A DNA stretch of 64,000 bases. Source: Betaproteobacteria bacterium (GTDB taxonomy: Bacteria > Pseudomonadota > Gammaproteobacteria > Burkholderiales > Usitatibacteraceae). Where the stretch lies: positions 31,572 to 95,571 of the forward strand of contig JAEUMY010000012.1 of the NCBI GenBank assembly GCA_016791265.1, read 5' to 3'. This document shows, in pieces, positions 41,034 to 49,387 of the stretch. The notes under the pieces were generated by a model, which searched no databases, had not been told where the DNA came from, and saw nothing but the letters and a program-made list of their open reading frames with translations. The first letter of the stretch is position 1, and each line of letters opens with the position of its first letter. The position numbers were made by a program, and so were the translations under genes.

Positions 41034-41489
41034 CTACTTCAGCGCGTAGCCCTTGGCCGTCCAGCCCGCCGTGCCCTCGCGCATCCATTTCACGCTCTTG
41101 TAGCCCATCTTCGCGGCGGTGACGGCGGCCTTGTACGACTTCCATCCGGTCGGGCCATCGCTATAGAAGACGACGACGGCACTCTTGTCCGTCGGCAGCT
41201 TGGCCAGGTCGAACTTGTCCTTGCTGGCGTCGAAGCTCTCCGCCAGCTCGCTCTTCTGGTCATAGGGCAGCGCGATCGCGCCCTGGATGTGGCCTTTGCC
41301 GTAGTTGACCGCCGAACGCATGTCGAAGAACTGCGCCTTGCCGACGAGCCGATTGGCTTCCTCCGGCGAGATCACCTCCACGCCCTTGGCGGAGGTCGGC
41401 GTCGGCGGCGTATTGTTGGCCTGGGCCGGCGTCGCCGACCCGAGCAGACAAAACGTGACAACGAACAGATGCGCGAGTGCGGTCTTCAT
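41034..41489 (-). CDS. Periplasmic rhodanese-like protein lacking the catalytic cysteine
   Basis: 151 aa with GGAGA before the ATG and a signal peptide ([17 protein letters not shown]). The rhodanese fold is clear: [43 protein letters not shown], and [17 protein letters not shown]. In active relatives the loop reads like FYCNGPxCWKS; here both cysteines are replaced (Ser and Gly), so sulfur transfer is unlikely. It is 28 bp upstream of the MCP in the same operon, which suggests a periplasmic binding or sensing accessory for that receptor. Confidence 0.88.
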   Translation of the reverse strand: MKTALAHLFVVTFCLLGSATPAQANNTPPTPTSAKGVEVISPEEANRLVGKAQFFDMRSAVNYGKGHIQGAIALPYDQKSELAESFDASKDKFDLAKLPTDKSAVVVFYSDGPTGWKSYKAAVTAAKMGYKSVKWMREGTAGWTAKGYALK

Positions 41490-41838
41490 GGGCGTCTCCA
41501 GTAGTGTGCGGAACATCCTTGGGGACGCAGCGTGTTGGCCTGGCGAGAGGGGGCGGGCTCGGGCGCAACCAGCCACCGGGCTCGCCCCGGGGCGAAGGTC
41601 TCGGCTTCTCCAGTCCCCCAGCGCCCGGTCAAGCCGGCCGCGTCTTGTATTTTTTCTCAGGTCAGACCGGTTGCCGGGTTGGTTTCCATCACACCCGACA
41701 CCTTGTCTGCCCTGCCGTGAACTCTGCCGGCCCCCCAACGGGCTGGCTATCCGCCATTTGGTGGATTATTCTTGCGTCATCTGTTGGAGACAGACCCCTG
41801 CACGGCAGCCATAACGAGGCCAAACGCCCGCCCGCCGC
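41490..41838. other. Intergenic region between the rhodanese and LuxR genes
   Basis: About 350 bp between divergent genes. It presumably contains the promoter of the chemosensory operon and of the LuxR gene. I see no gene, no palindrome copy and no convincing hairpin. Confidence 0.5.
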
Positions 41839-42990
41839 ATGAATGAACCCGCCGATCCGAACCGCAAGGATTCCGCGCCCGTTTCGCCCTCCGTCAAGGG
41901 CGACGCGGCGGAATTGTTGCGCACCCTCTACTCAGCCGCTCTGGATGACCGTCTTTGGCGCCATTTTCTCGCCGAGTCCTGCCGCGTGTTCCGCGCGGCA
42001 TGCGCCGGCTTTCTGCTGATTGACGAGTCTGACGATTCAAGCGAGGTCTGCCATGCCGAGGGCGTGAGCGAACAGGATCAGCAGCGCTATCGCGACATCT
42101 ATCACGCAATCAATCCGCGGATTCGCGTCTTGCGCCAGCTACGGGTCGGCGAGTGGTGTCGCTGCACCGACCACTTCGACGAAGCCTTCGTCGCCGGGGA
42201 TCGCTACTACCAGGAGTATGTGATTCCTGCCGGCCGCCGCTATGCGCTGACCGGCGTGATCGCGCGCCGCGAAGACCAGATCATCACCTTCGGGTTCTGG
42301 CGGCGGCCGGAGGCCGGTCCGTTCGCGGTTGACGATCTCGCTCTGGCGCAGTCCCTGAGTCTCCACCTGGAAGGCGTGGCCAATTTCCAGATGCAATCCG
42401 CGCGCGCGGCGATGGAGTCTGAATGCCGTGAAGCGTTGGACGATGCGGGCGACGGCGCGGCGTGGATCGTCGCCGCCGACGGCCGGGTGCTGGCGCGCAA
42501 TCGGCAGGCCGTTCAGATGATGGAGGGCGTGGGTCGGCTGAAACTGACCGAGCGAAATTGCCGGCTCGTCAGTGGTGAACGCCGCTTCGCGCCGGGCATG
42601 GCGATCGCCGTTGCCCGTTGCGCGGAGCCGACGACGGTCGGTACTTGCCTGACATTGGACGAGGGCGATCAGGCTGGCGTGCCCGGCGTCCAAATGCATG
42701 CGTGGAAAGGACCGCACTCCGCCTGGTTGGCCCGAGGTCGACGGCCGGCCGCGCTGGTCCGCGTCGCCGCACCAGGCGCGACTGATCTGGCGCGCGCGGC
42801 TCGGCGCTTCAAACTCTCCCAGGCTGAATGCGAAGTGGCCGCGTCGCTCTGCACGGGCAGCTCGCTGGCTGAAATTGCCGCAGCGCGCCGCGTGGCGCGC
42901 AGCACCGTGAAAACCCAGGTGGATAGCCTGTTCATCAAAACCGAGACTCACAGCCAGAAGGCGTTGGTCACCAAGCTGCTGAAGTCCTGA
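41839..42990 (+). CDS. LuxR-family transcriptional regulator
   Basis: 383 aa. The C-terminal ~65 residues are a LuxR-type HTH: FKLSQAECEVAASLCTGSSL, AEIAAARRVARSTVKTQVDS, and a final KALVTKLLKS. The N-terminal ~320 residues include a PAS/GAF-like region (FRAACAGFLLIDE, YALTGVIARREDQIITFGFW) with no autoinducer-binding signature. The ligand and targets are unknown. It runs divergently from the chemosensory operon. Confidence 0.85.
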   Translation: MNEPADPNRKDSAPVSPSVKGDAAELLRTLYSAALDDRLWRHFLAESCRVFRAACAGFLLIDESDDSSEVCHAEGVSEQDQQRYRDIYHAINPRIRVLRQLRVGEWCRCTDHFDEAFVAGDRYYQEYVIPAGRRYALTGVIARREDQIITFGFWRRPEAGPFAVDDLALAQSLSLHLEGVANFQMQSARAAMESECREALDDAGDGAAWIVAADGRVLARNRQAVQMMEGVGRLKLTERNCRLVSGERRFAPGMAIAVARCAEPTTVGTCLTLDEGDQAGVPGVQMHAWKGPHSAWLARGRRPAALVRVAAPGATDLARAARRFKLSQAECEVAASLCTGSSLAEIAAARRVARSTVKTQVDSLFIKTETHSQKALVTKLLKS

Positions 42991-43003
42991 TGCGTCCGCC
43001 GCG

Positions 43004-43037
43004 CCGCCGCCAGTGCGAATATTCGCACCGGCGGCGG
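43004..43037. repeat. 34-bp near-perfect palindrome centred on the 12-mer
   Basis: The 12-mer (43015-43026) is extended by GTGC/GCAC and by CCGCCGCC/GGCGGCGG arms with one mismatched pair. It lies exactly between convergent genes, so it probably doubles as a bidirectional terminator. Confidence 0.85.
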
Positions 43038-43053
43038 TCGGCCAGCGCGGCCC

Positions 43054-44433
43054 TCAGCGCATCGTGAACACGCCGTTGTTCGCGCTCCAATACTCGGTGG
43101 CCGCGTTGTTGCTGGTGAAGTTGGCGAAGTTGAACGTGTTGCTCGCGTTGGTCGTGCCGCGCACCACGAACACCTGCAATGCCTGATCGTTCAAGTCCCA
43201 TGTCAGGGACTGGCCGCTCACGAGCCGCTCCGGCGCCCCGGTGGCGCGGGCGAAGAAGCAGTCGTTGGCGCCGTACACCTTGCCCGTGCCGTCCGGCTCC
43301 ATCGCGTAGGCGGTGGCTTCGTCGCAGCCGATGCCGCGCACGTTCTGCCACGACACGCTGAAGTTGTACATCACGCTCGCCATGAAGGCCATGAGCCGCG
43401 GCTCGCGCGTGCGCTGCGAGAAGTGCGTGTCGGTCACCGTGTTGGCCAGCGCGGCGACAGAGAGGAAGTTGTTGGTGATGGCCACCGCCGCCGGGTTGGC
43501 GAGCACGGTCGCGTTGTCGGGCGCGCCGCCGGGATGCACGTACTGTCCGAGGATCGCCATGCCCGCGCTGGTGCCGCCGACGGGCGCGCGCTTGGTGTTG
43601 ATGAGGTGGTTGATGGCAGCGCCCACCGCGCGACCCTTGAAGTAGTCGATGTAGTTCTGCTGATCGCCGCCCGCGATGAAGAGCATCTCCGCGCGCTTGA
43701 TGTGCTCGGCCACGCAGGCGTTGTCGCCTTCGCTGGTCGTGTTCACGAGGAGCGTTCGCACCGAGTTCACCGTGCCCAAACCGTAGATGTAGCTGTTGTA
43801 GGCGTTGGTGCCCGACGAACGCAGCACGATGACATCGCCGCCGCCGGACTTGCCGATCATCCAGCGGATGGCGTTGTCGACATCGGTGCCGCCGCCCATG
43901 AGCACGAAACCGCCGGACGTCGTGCGGTCCACGTTGGTGCTGCTACCGGTGAGGCCGAGATCGACGCCGCTTGGCAGTGTGCAGGGCCAGCCCGGAGTGG
44001 GCGGCGGTGTGGTGTCGCCAGCGAGCGGGCCGGTGACCGTGAGTGTGTAGTTGCCGGTGCCTGAATAGCGCTTCACCCGGATGTACCACGCGCCGGCGGT
44101 GACCGAATAGCTGCCGGTCTCCGGATTGTTCGACGTGCCGCCGTAGGCGACATAGCTGCCGGTCTCGCGATACAGAAACCAGTCGAAGTCCACATTGTTG
44201 GCGTGGGCGAGGCTGATGGTGAGCGTGCCCGAGCCGGTGACATCGAGTCGATACCAGTCGAAGTCGTTGCCATTGGCGATATTGCCGGTGATGGCGGTGC
44301 CGGAACAGACGCCGGTGTCGGCCGTGCTGTCGGTGTTGTTGGATTCGGATTCCGCCGTGAGACAGGCGGCGTGAGCGCCAAGTACTACAGACAGCATGAG
44401 GCCTGCCAGCACGGCCCAAGTGTGCTTCAACAT
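43054..44433 (-). CDS. Secreted cyanophycinase-like S51 peptidase with N-terminal PPC domain
   Basis: 459 aa with a signal peptide (VLAGLMLSVVLGAHAA). Residues ~25-135 form a pre-peptidase C-terminal (PPC) beta-sandwich (AESESNNTDSTADTG, FDWYRLDVTGSGTLTISL, AGAWYIRVKRYSGTGNYTL). The rest is an S51 peptidase: MLFIAGGDQQNYIDYFKG, nucleophile in VGGTSAGMAILG, and VRGIGCDEATAYAM. Secreted cyanophycinase or another dipeptidase-type S51 activity is plausible. It is about 9 kb from the operon-linked cyanophycinase and has a different architecture. Confidence 0.87.
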   Translation of the reverse strand: MLKHTWAVLAGLMLSVVLGAHAACLTAESESNNTDSTADTGVCSGTAITGNIANGNDFDWYRLDVTGSGTLTISLAHANNVDFDWFLYRETGSYVAYGGTSNNPETGSYSVTAGAWYIRVKRYSGTGNYTLTVTGPLAGDTTPPPTPGWPCTLPSGVDLGLTGSSTNVDRTTSGGFVLMGGGTDVDNAIRWMIGKSGGGDVIVLRSSGTNAYNSYIYGLGTVNSVRTLLVNTTSEGDNACVAEHIKRAEMLFIAGGDQQNYIDYFKGRAVGAAINHLINTKRAPVGGTSAGMAILGQYVHPGGAPDNATVLANPAAVAITNNFLSVAALANTVTDTHFSQRTREPRLMAFMASVMYNFSVSWQNVRGIGCDEATAYAMEPDGTGKVYGANDCFFARATGAPERLVSGQSLTWDLNDQALQVFVVRGTTNASNTFNFANFTSNNAATEYWSANNGVFTMR

Positions 44434-44728
44434 CGGATGCTCCTCCTTGTATGAACAGTTCGTTGACGACTGCTACACCGGGGCTCTTGTGAGCCCTCTT
44501 GGAATCCAATGCATGCGCCGGACACGAATGGACTGCCCGACATTGGAAACCAGTCTAGGCTCGACTTTTGCGGAGGGATTTCAGAAATGCGACAGAAAAG
44601 TACGCCGCCGGGACGGACGTAGCGGCGTTCGCTGATGGAACTGTCTCGCCCAGCCAGCCTTCGCCCCGGCGGAGATCGGGGCGAAGGTTCTCTGCGTTCC
44701 CGGCACCGACTTCAACGGTGTGGACCCA
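44434..44728. other. Intergenic region with hairpin
   Basis: About 295 bp upstream of the secreted S51 gene and downstream of the AraC-GyrI gene. It holds one strong hairpin (44658-44687) and no recognisable gene. Confidence 0.45.
44658..44687. terminator. Perfect 10-bp hairpin
   Basis: CCTTCGCCCC pairs with GGGGCGAAGG across a 10-nt loop, 42 bp past the stop of the AraC-GyrI gene (minus strand). It lacks a T-run, so its role as a terminator is uncertain. Confidence 0.45.
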
Positions 44729-45604
44729 CTATCCTTTCAGTGGAATGCAGATCGCGGTCTTCAATTCCGCAGGCGGCGTGCCGCGCGGATCGTTCAGGTA
44801 ATGCTCATAAGGCGGCGCGTCGCCGGGCGCCTCGCCGCTTTTGGGCAGCCACTCGCTGTAGACCCAGCGCCATGCGAGATGCAGTTCCGAATAGGGGCCG
44901 GTGTGCAGCAGCACGGCGTGGCGGCCGCCCGCGATGGTTTTGACCGGGTGTTCGGCGTCGGACACGAAATTCGCTGCCACGCTGATGCATGCGTCGGATC
45001 GCAGCGCCTCGGGCGCGACCGAGTCGGGGTCGTCGTAGTAGATGCCGAAACTCGCTGTCGCCGGTCCCAGGGCGCCGCGTCCGGCGGCCCAAATCGCCAG
45101 GCGCTCAAATGTCGGCCCGATCTCGTGATAGTGGCCCTTGTGGGCGAGTGTCGCGACGCGGTGGGCGGGACGTGTTTGGATGCTGACGGGATACATGAGG
45201 GGCTCCTTTATGAGTGGGGGTTGCCGGAGGCTGTTGCGAATATTCGCAGCCAAAGTCATCTGCTCGCCGCGCCGGCGATACGCGGCAGGCGGCAGGCCGT
45301 ACGCCTCGCGAAACGCGCGGTTGAATGCCTGAACACTGCCGTAGCCCGCCTCGGCGGCGAGTTTGGCGAGCGGCGCGGCCGATGCGATCAGCTTGATGGA
45401 TGCGCGATGCAGCCGCTGCCTGCGCACCGTCTCCGCCACCGTTTCGCCCGTCATCGCCACATAAACGCGATGAAAATGATACGGCGACAGATGCGCCTCT
45501 TCGGCCAGCCGATGCAGATCGAGTTGATCATCGAGATGATCAGCCAGGTACATCACGACTTTGTCAATGCGGCGAGCGTAGTGGGCGCGGGTGGCGGTTT
45601 TCAT
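44729..45604 (-). CDS. AraC-family regulator with GyrI-like effector domain
   Basis: 291 aa with GGAG before the ATG. The AraC DNA-binding domain is N-terminal: LDLHRLAEEAHLSPYHFHRV and LAKLAAEAGYGSVQAFNRAF. Residues ~135-291 are GyrI/BmrR-like (RVATLAHKGHYHEIGPTFER, HAVLLHTGPYSELHLAWRWV), a fold that binds small hydrophobic or cationic ligands. The exact palindrome (45236-45247) is translated as LAANIRNS in the linker between the two domains. Confidence 0.9.
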   Translation of the reverse strand: MKTATRAHYARRIDKVVMYLADHLDDQLDLHRLAEEAHLSPYHFHRVYVAMTGETVAETVRRQRLHRASIKLIASAAPLAKLAAEAGYGSVQAFNRAFREAYGLPPAAYRRRGEQMTLAANIRNSLRQPPLIKEPLMYPVSIQTRPAHRVATLAHKGHYHEIGPTFERLAIWAAGRGALGPATASFGIYYDDPDSVAPEALRSDACISVAANFVSDAEHPVKTIAGGRHAVLLHTGPYSELHLAWRWVYSEWLPKSGEAPGDAPPYEHYLNDPRGTPPAELKTAICIPLKG

Positions 45605-45651
45605 TTGGTCTCCAGTGCGTGCAGATTGCCTCTTGGCATTTAACCTGGATT

Positions 45652-45663
45652 GCGAATATTCGC
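45652..45663. repeat. 12-bp palindrome, intergenic
   Basis: An exact copy in the ~120-bp gap between the divergent AraC-GyrI and RDD genes. Confidence 0.9.
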
Positions 45664-45723
45664 AGCGAACGAAGTGCAGCGCGGATGGCGACGCCTCTCG
45701 CTCCCATCTGGCACACTGCGCGG

Positions 45724-46269
45724 ATGAGCGCACCACGGCCCGCGTCTTTCGCGCAGCGAATATTCGCATTCCTCTGGGACTATCTCTTGATCGCGGGCTG
45801 GCTGCTGGGGGTGATGGCGCTGGGGGCGGTTCTCATGCTCACCGCGCCCGGCTTGGCCAAAACTGTGTTTGGCGACCCGGTGACCGGACAGCTTGCGGGC
45901 TTCTGCCTGGTCACGCTGCCGGTGACGCTGTACTTCGCGATTCAAGAGTCTTCGACCCGCCACGCAAGCTGGGGCAAGCGCAAGCGCGGGCTCGTTGTGG
46001 TGACGACACTGGGCGACGGCATCGGGTTCGCGCACGCGCTGGCACGCACGCTTCTGAAGTTCGTGCCCTGGGAGCTCTCGCACACCTTCGTCATCCAAGC
46101 CGCCATTGCGGGCCAGGCCGGACGGGACCCACCCGACTGGGCGACAGTGGTGCTGGTGCTGGCCTACCTGCTCATCATGGCAAACGTGATCAGTCTGTTC
46201 ATGAACTCGAAGCGCCAGACCCTTTACGACCGCATCACGGGCACGCAGGTGATGCACGCCGATATCTGA
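45724..46269 (+). CDS. RDD-family membrane protein
   Basis: 181 aa from MSAPRPASFAQRIFAFLWDY. Four hydrophobic segments; the RDD-type signature residues appear as FLWDYLLIAGWL near the start and KRQTLYDRITGTQV at the end. Function unknown; some RDD proteins take part in ion transport. The palindrome (45756-45767) is translated as RIFA directly before the first membrane helix. Confidence 0.78.
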   Translation: MSAPRPASFAQRIFAFLWDYLLIAGWLLGVMALGAVLMLTAPGLAKTVFGDPVTGQLAGFCLVTLPVTLYFAIQESSTRHASWGKRKRGLVVVTTLGDGIGFAHALARTLLKFVPWELSHTFVIQAAIAGQAGRDPPDWATVVLVLAYLLIMANVISLFMNSKRQTLYDRITGTQVMHADI

Positions 46270-46289
46270 GGGCGGCGAGCGTTTGCAGT

Positions 46290-47402
46290 TCAGCGCGCTG
46301 GTGGCGTTGCGCTGAACGCAGGCAAGAGGTGGTCGCGCAGCCAGAACAGCGGCTGCAGCGCATCTGGCTGGTTGAAGCGGGTGCCGGTGAATGCGGCGAC
46401 GGCTTTCAGCTCGGGCATCACGATAAGAAAGTTGCCGCCGTTGCCCCAGGCCATGAGGAGGCGCGTACTCGGCAAGCTGGGCTGCGAGGTTGCGTCGATC
46501 CACCACAGATATCCGTAGCGCTGTTTGCGTCCGGGGATGTCAGCATGCGCCGTGGTCATGGCGCTGATCCAGTTCGCGGACACGACTTGCTTGTCCTGCC
46601 ACCTGCCGCCATTGAGCACCAGCTCGCCGATCTTCGCGAAGTCGGCGGGTTGCAAGCGCAGGTGCCCGCCGGCGTCGATACCCTTGCCTCGGTTGAATGT
46701 GTCCCAGCGCGCGCCGGTGATGCCCAACGGTGCGAACAGCGCGGACTCGGCAAACGCATCCAGCGCCACGCCGCTGCCGCGCGCGATGATGGCGCCCAGC
46801 GCGATCACGTTGCCGGTGCAGTAGGAAAAGCGCGCGCCCGGCGCCTCGCGTGACGGCACGGCCGCCCAGAATGCGAGCCAGTCACGCTTTTCGTACATTG
46901 TGTCCTCATGCCCTGGTGATCCCGGCGTCCAGTCGTCGCAGTCGAGACCGCTCTTCATGGTGAGCAGGTCTTCCACCGTCATCGCCGCCTTGCGTGGGTC
47001 GGCCAGCATTGCCGCCTTGTATTCGGGAAGCAGGTCCGCCACGCGCGACTTCAGCGAGGGGATGTGCCCGCGTTCCAGCGCGATGCCGGTCAGGATCGCG
47101 GTGATGGATTTGGTCGCCGAGCGGAGGTCCGGTGGTTTGCCGCGCAGAGCGGGTGCCGCGTACGCGGCCAGTGACTCGCCCGCGATGCTCAGATGGAACG
47201 CGGTGATGCCGCGGTGCTGGCCATCTCGAATTTCGTTGACGAGTTGATTCGCCGCGTCGGGCGCGCTGCTGGCCGAGATAGCCGGGTGAGTCAGCGCCAT
47301 CCAGAGCAGCAGAGCGGTGGCGACTCGGCGCGGTGCCGGATTCTCAGCTCGCGAGCAGTGGGGAGGTCCCATTCGTCGCGAGTCCTCGCTCGGCCGGGAC
47401 AT
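46290..47402 (-). CDS. Serine hydrolase of the beta-lactamase/PBP class-C family
   Basis: 370 aa from the ATG at 47402, which overlaps the stop of the TPR gene (TGATG). A signal segment is at VATALLLWMALTHPAISA. The catalytic SxxK motif is SATK (DLRSATKSITAILTG). The usual YxN motif appears as YCTGN (Tyr-Cys-Thr), with GYLWWIDA and WGNGGNFLIVMPEL toward the end. It probably hydrolyses an ester or peptide in the periplasm; no evidence for antibiotic hydrolysis. Confidence 0.85.
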   Translation of the reverse strand: MSRPSEDSRRMGPPHCSRAENPAPRRVATALLLWMALTHPAISASSAPDAANQLVNEIRDGQHRGITAFHLSIAGESLAAYAAPALRGKPPDLRSATKSITAILTGIALERGHIPSLKSRVADLLPEYKAAMLADPRKAAMTVEDLLTMKSGLDCDDWTPGSPGHEDTMYEKRDWLAFWAAVPSREAPGARFSYCTGNVIALGAIIARGSGVALDAFAESALFAPLGITGARWDTFNRGKGIDAGGHLRLQPADFAKIGELVLNGGRWQDKQVVSANWISAMTTAHADIPGRKQRYGYLWWIDATSQPSLPSTRLLMAWGNGGNFLIVMPELKAVAAFTGTRFNQPDALQPLFWLRDHLLPAFSATPPAR

Positions 47403-48301
47403 CAAGGCGCTGCGCGGCACGAACTGATCCGAGTCAGCGCGGTATTGAGACCGGGCAGGTTGGCGTCGATGGCTCGCGCCGCCTCCATGCGATCGCGCGC
47501 CGCCGCGCAGCGGCCCATCTTTTCGAGGAGCTCGCCCAGCCGCAACTGCGCCAGTCCGCGCGCGGGAAGCTGGGCATCGCCACTCGGCGGCCCCGCCTCA
47601 ATGTAGGCTTCCATCATCCGCAGGGCGGCATCAAGTTCAAACTGGCCGACGTACCGCACGCGGCTGCGCCAGTATCGGCCCGCCTGGCGCGCGCGAGGAT
47701 CGGCGCTCGCCCCCGTCTCAAGCCGTATCAGCCAGGCATCCGCGTCGCGGTGGCGCTCCGCCGCGAGCAACCGTCGTACCAGGGTCACCACCGCGTCGAC
47801 GTCATGAGGCGCGAGGTTCGCCCAGCGTTCCGCCGCGGCCAGGGCGGCAATGCGCTCCCCATGCTTCAACTCCACTTGATAGGACAACCTTGCCGCCTCC
47901 ACCGGATGCGTGCGCGAGAGCGCGACAATGCCCTCGCGCGCCTGATCCACGCTGCCGCCGGCAATGGCGGGCGCATGCATGGCGTACTCGATGAGTTCCG
48001 TGCGCGCCCTGAGGAGCGAGGGGTCGAGTTTCGCCGCTTGATCGAGTGCGGCGCGGTAGTCGCGTGCCAGGCCCAGCTTGGAAAGCGCGCTGCTGGCTTG
48101 CATTTTGGGGAACAGGGCCAATGCGTAGCCCAGGTGCGCGACCGCGCACTGCGGGGCCCGCGCGCGCACGGATTCGGCTTCCTTGATCGCGGCATCCGCA
48201 TCCTTGCGCGCGCGCACCTCCATGGCCTCCGCGTGTCCGGGCGTCACCCCGGCGCAGGGGCCGTGCGCGCCGAGTTGCAGCATCAACAGTAGTTCAAACA
48301 T
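47402..48301 (-). CDS. TPR-like exported protein
   Basis: 299 aa from MFELLLMLQLGAHG, chosen because GGAGGAGA precedes it. The N-terminus is hydrophobic (a short signal-like segment). The rest is helical TPR-type repeats (APQCAVAHLGYALALFPKM, LAPHDVDAVVTLVRRLLAAE, GLAQLRLGELLEKMGRCAAA). It is coupled to the serine hydrolase downstream. Function unknown. Confidence 0.75.
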   Translation of the reverse strand: MFELLLMLQLGAHGPCAGVTPGHAEAMEVRARKDADAAIKEAESVRARAPQCAVAHLGYALALFPKMQASSALSKLGLARDYRAALDQAAKLDPSLLRARTELIEYAMHAPAIAGGSVDQAREGIVALSRTHPVEAARLSYQVELKHGERIAALAAAERWANLAPHDVDAVVTLVRRLLAAERHRDADAWLIRLETGASADPRARQAGRYWRSRVRYVGQFELDAALRMMEAYIEAGPPSGDAQLPARGLAQLRLGELLEKMGRCAAARDRMEAARAIDANLPGLNTALTRISSCRAAP

Positions 48302-48491
48302 GAGACGTCTCCTCCGGTACCCAGTTGCGATGGCGATAGAGGGGAATGGCGAGTAGTCCGAACCACACGCCGAAGAAAGGCGCTGGATCAACCAGCCCGG
48401 CCACGCCCGCAGCGAGGCCGCAGATGAGACCGACGTTGATCAGGTCCTGCGTTTTGCCGCCTGCCGTTCGCAGCGATTGAGTCATGTTCAA
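48294..48491 (-). CDS. Small two-helix membrane protein, 65 aa
   Basis: MNMTQSLRTAGG leads into two hydrophobic segments (LINVGLICGLAAGVAGLV, FFGVWFGLLAIPLY). It ends inside the start of the TPR gene (8-bp overlap), which suggests an operon of three: this gene, the TPR protein, the serine hydrolase. Ribosome site weak; no family recognised. Confidence 0.6.
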   Translation of the reverse strand: MNMTQSLRTAGGKTQDLINVGLICGLAAGVAGLVDPAPFFGVWFGLLAIPLYRHRNWVPEETSHV

Positions 48492-48547
48492 GCCCGATTA
48501 CGAAACAGCCGCTTGGACGTGTCGGTGTCCCGGTTTGGATGTCGCGG

Positions 48548-48973
48548 TCAGATTTGCGCGGTCTTCTTCAGCAATTCGACCGGAAAGTGCTTCGCCAGTG
48601 CGCTGGCATTCGCGGTGAATATCTGGAACACCGCATCCTTGGCCCGCAGCAGATGCTCGCGATCCGCCCGCGTGGCGATCCGCAGATGTTCGCCCAGCAC
48701 CTCGCCGTGTTCCAGCGACACCGACACGATGGTCTCGTCGCCGGGCTGAGGCGCGTGGCCGGGCAGCCAGAAGTCGACATCCTTGTCGTACAGGTTCATG
48801 AAAATCTCCCCGCGCAAGATGGCGCGGCGGTCGGTGATGTAGAACCCGACGTTTTGCACCAGCGGCAAAGTGGGTGCGGCACGATAGTTGATGCCGGATT
48901 GGTAGATGGCGAGACCGATGTCGGGCTCTGCCGCGAGCAGGCGTTCGCCCGGCTGGAGTGAAGGGCTTTGCAT
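48548..48973 (-). CDS. Hypothetical cytosolic protein, 141 aa
   Basis: AGGAG precedes the ATG for MQSPSLQPGERLLAAEPDIG. It is mostly beta-strand in character (NVGFYITDRRAILRGEIF, VDFWLPG, ETIVSVSLEHGEVLGEHLRI), reminiscent of PH-like domains, followed by a C-terminal helix. No family assigned. It is divergent from the ArsR gene. Confidence 0.65.
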   Translation of the reverse strand: MQSPSLQPGERLLAAEPDIGLAIYQSGINYRAAPTLPLVQNVGFYITDRRAILRGEIFMNLYDKDVDFWLPGHAPQPGDETIVSVSLEHGEVLGEHLRIATRADREHLLRAKDAVFQIFTANASALAKHFPVELLKKTAQI

Positions 48974-49081
48974 GAAGAGGCTCCTGGGATGGGAATGAGT
49001 GCGAATGGATTCGCGGGGTCTTGCCACGCTGACACCACGCGTCTATTATTTCGACATACATCGAATTACGCAAGTTCTTCC

Positions 49082-49387
49082 ATGCGATCTTCCGACGAAA
49101 CCTTCAAGGCGCTCGCCGACCCGACGCGGCGTGAAGTGCTGCGCCTGCTGGGCGACGGTGAAATGACCGCCGGCCAGATCGCGGATCATTTCGCCATCGG
49201 CCGGCCAACGCTGTCCCATCACCTGGCCGTGCTGAAGGAGGCGGATCTCGTGCATTGTCGGCGCGAGGGGCAAACGCTTTGGTACGCGCTCAACACCAGC
49301 GTTTTGCAAGGCGTGGTCGCCTGGGCGCTCGATGTGTCTGACCGGGTTGGCAAGAAGGGGGCGTCATCAAAGCGCCGGCCTACCTGA
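49082..49387 (+). CDS. ArsR-family regulator (SdpR type)
   Basis: 101 aa starting MRSSDETFKALADPTRREVL. Winged helix: LLGDGEMTAGQIADHF, IGRPTLSHHLAVLKEADLVH, and CRREGQTLWYALN. No metal-binding cysteine pair of the ArsR/SmtB type is present; it resembles the autorepressors paired with SdpI-like membrane proteins, and such a gene follows immediately. Confidence 0.9.
   Translation: MRSSDETFKALADPTRREVLRLLGDGEMTAGQIADHFAIGRPTLSHHLAVLKEADLVHCRREGQTLWYALNTSVLQGVVAWALDVSDRVGKKGASSKRRPT

Noticed and set aside
46290..47402. Calling the class-C-type hydrolase an antibiotic beta-lactamase
   Set aside because: Only SxxK is clear; the YxN motif is altered and the surroundings give no resistance context. 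Many esterases share this fold.
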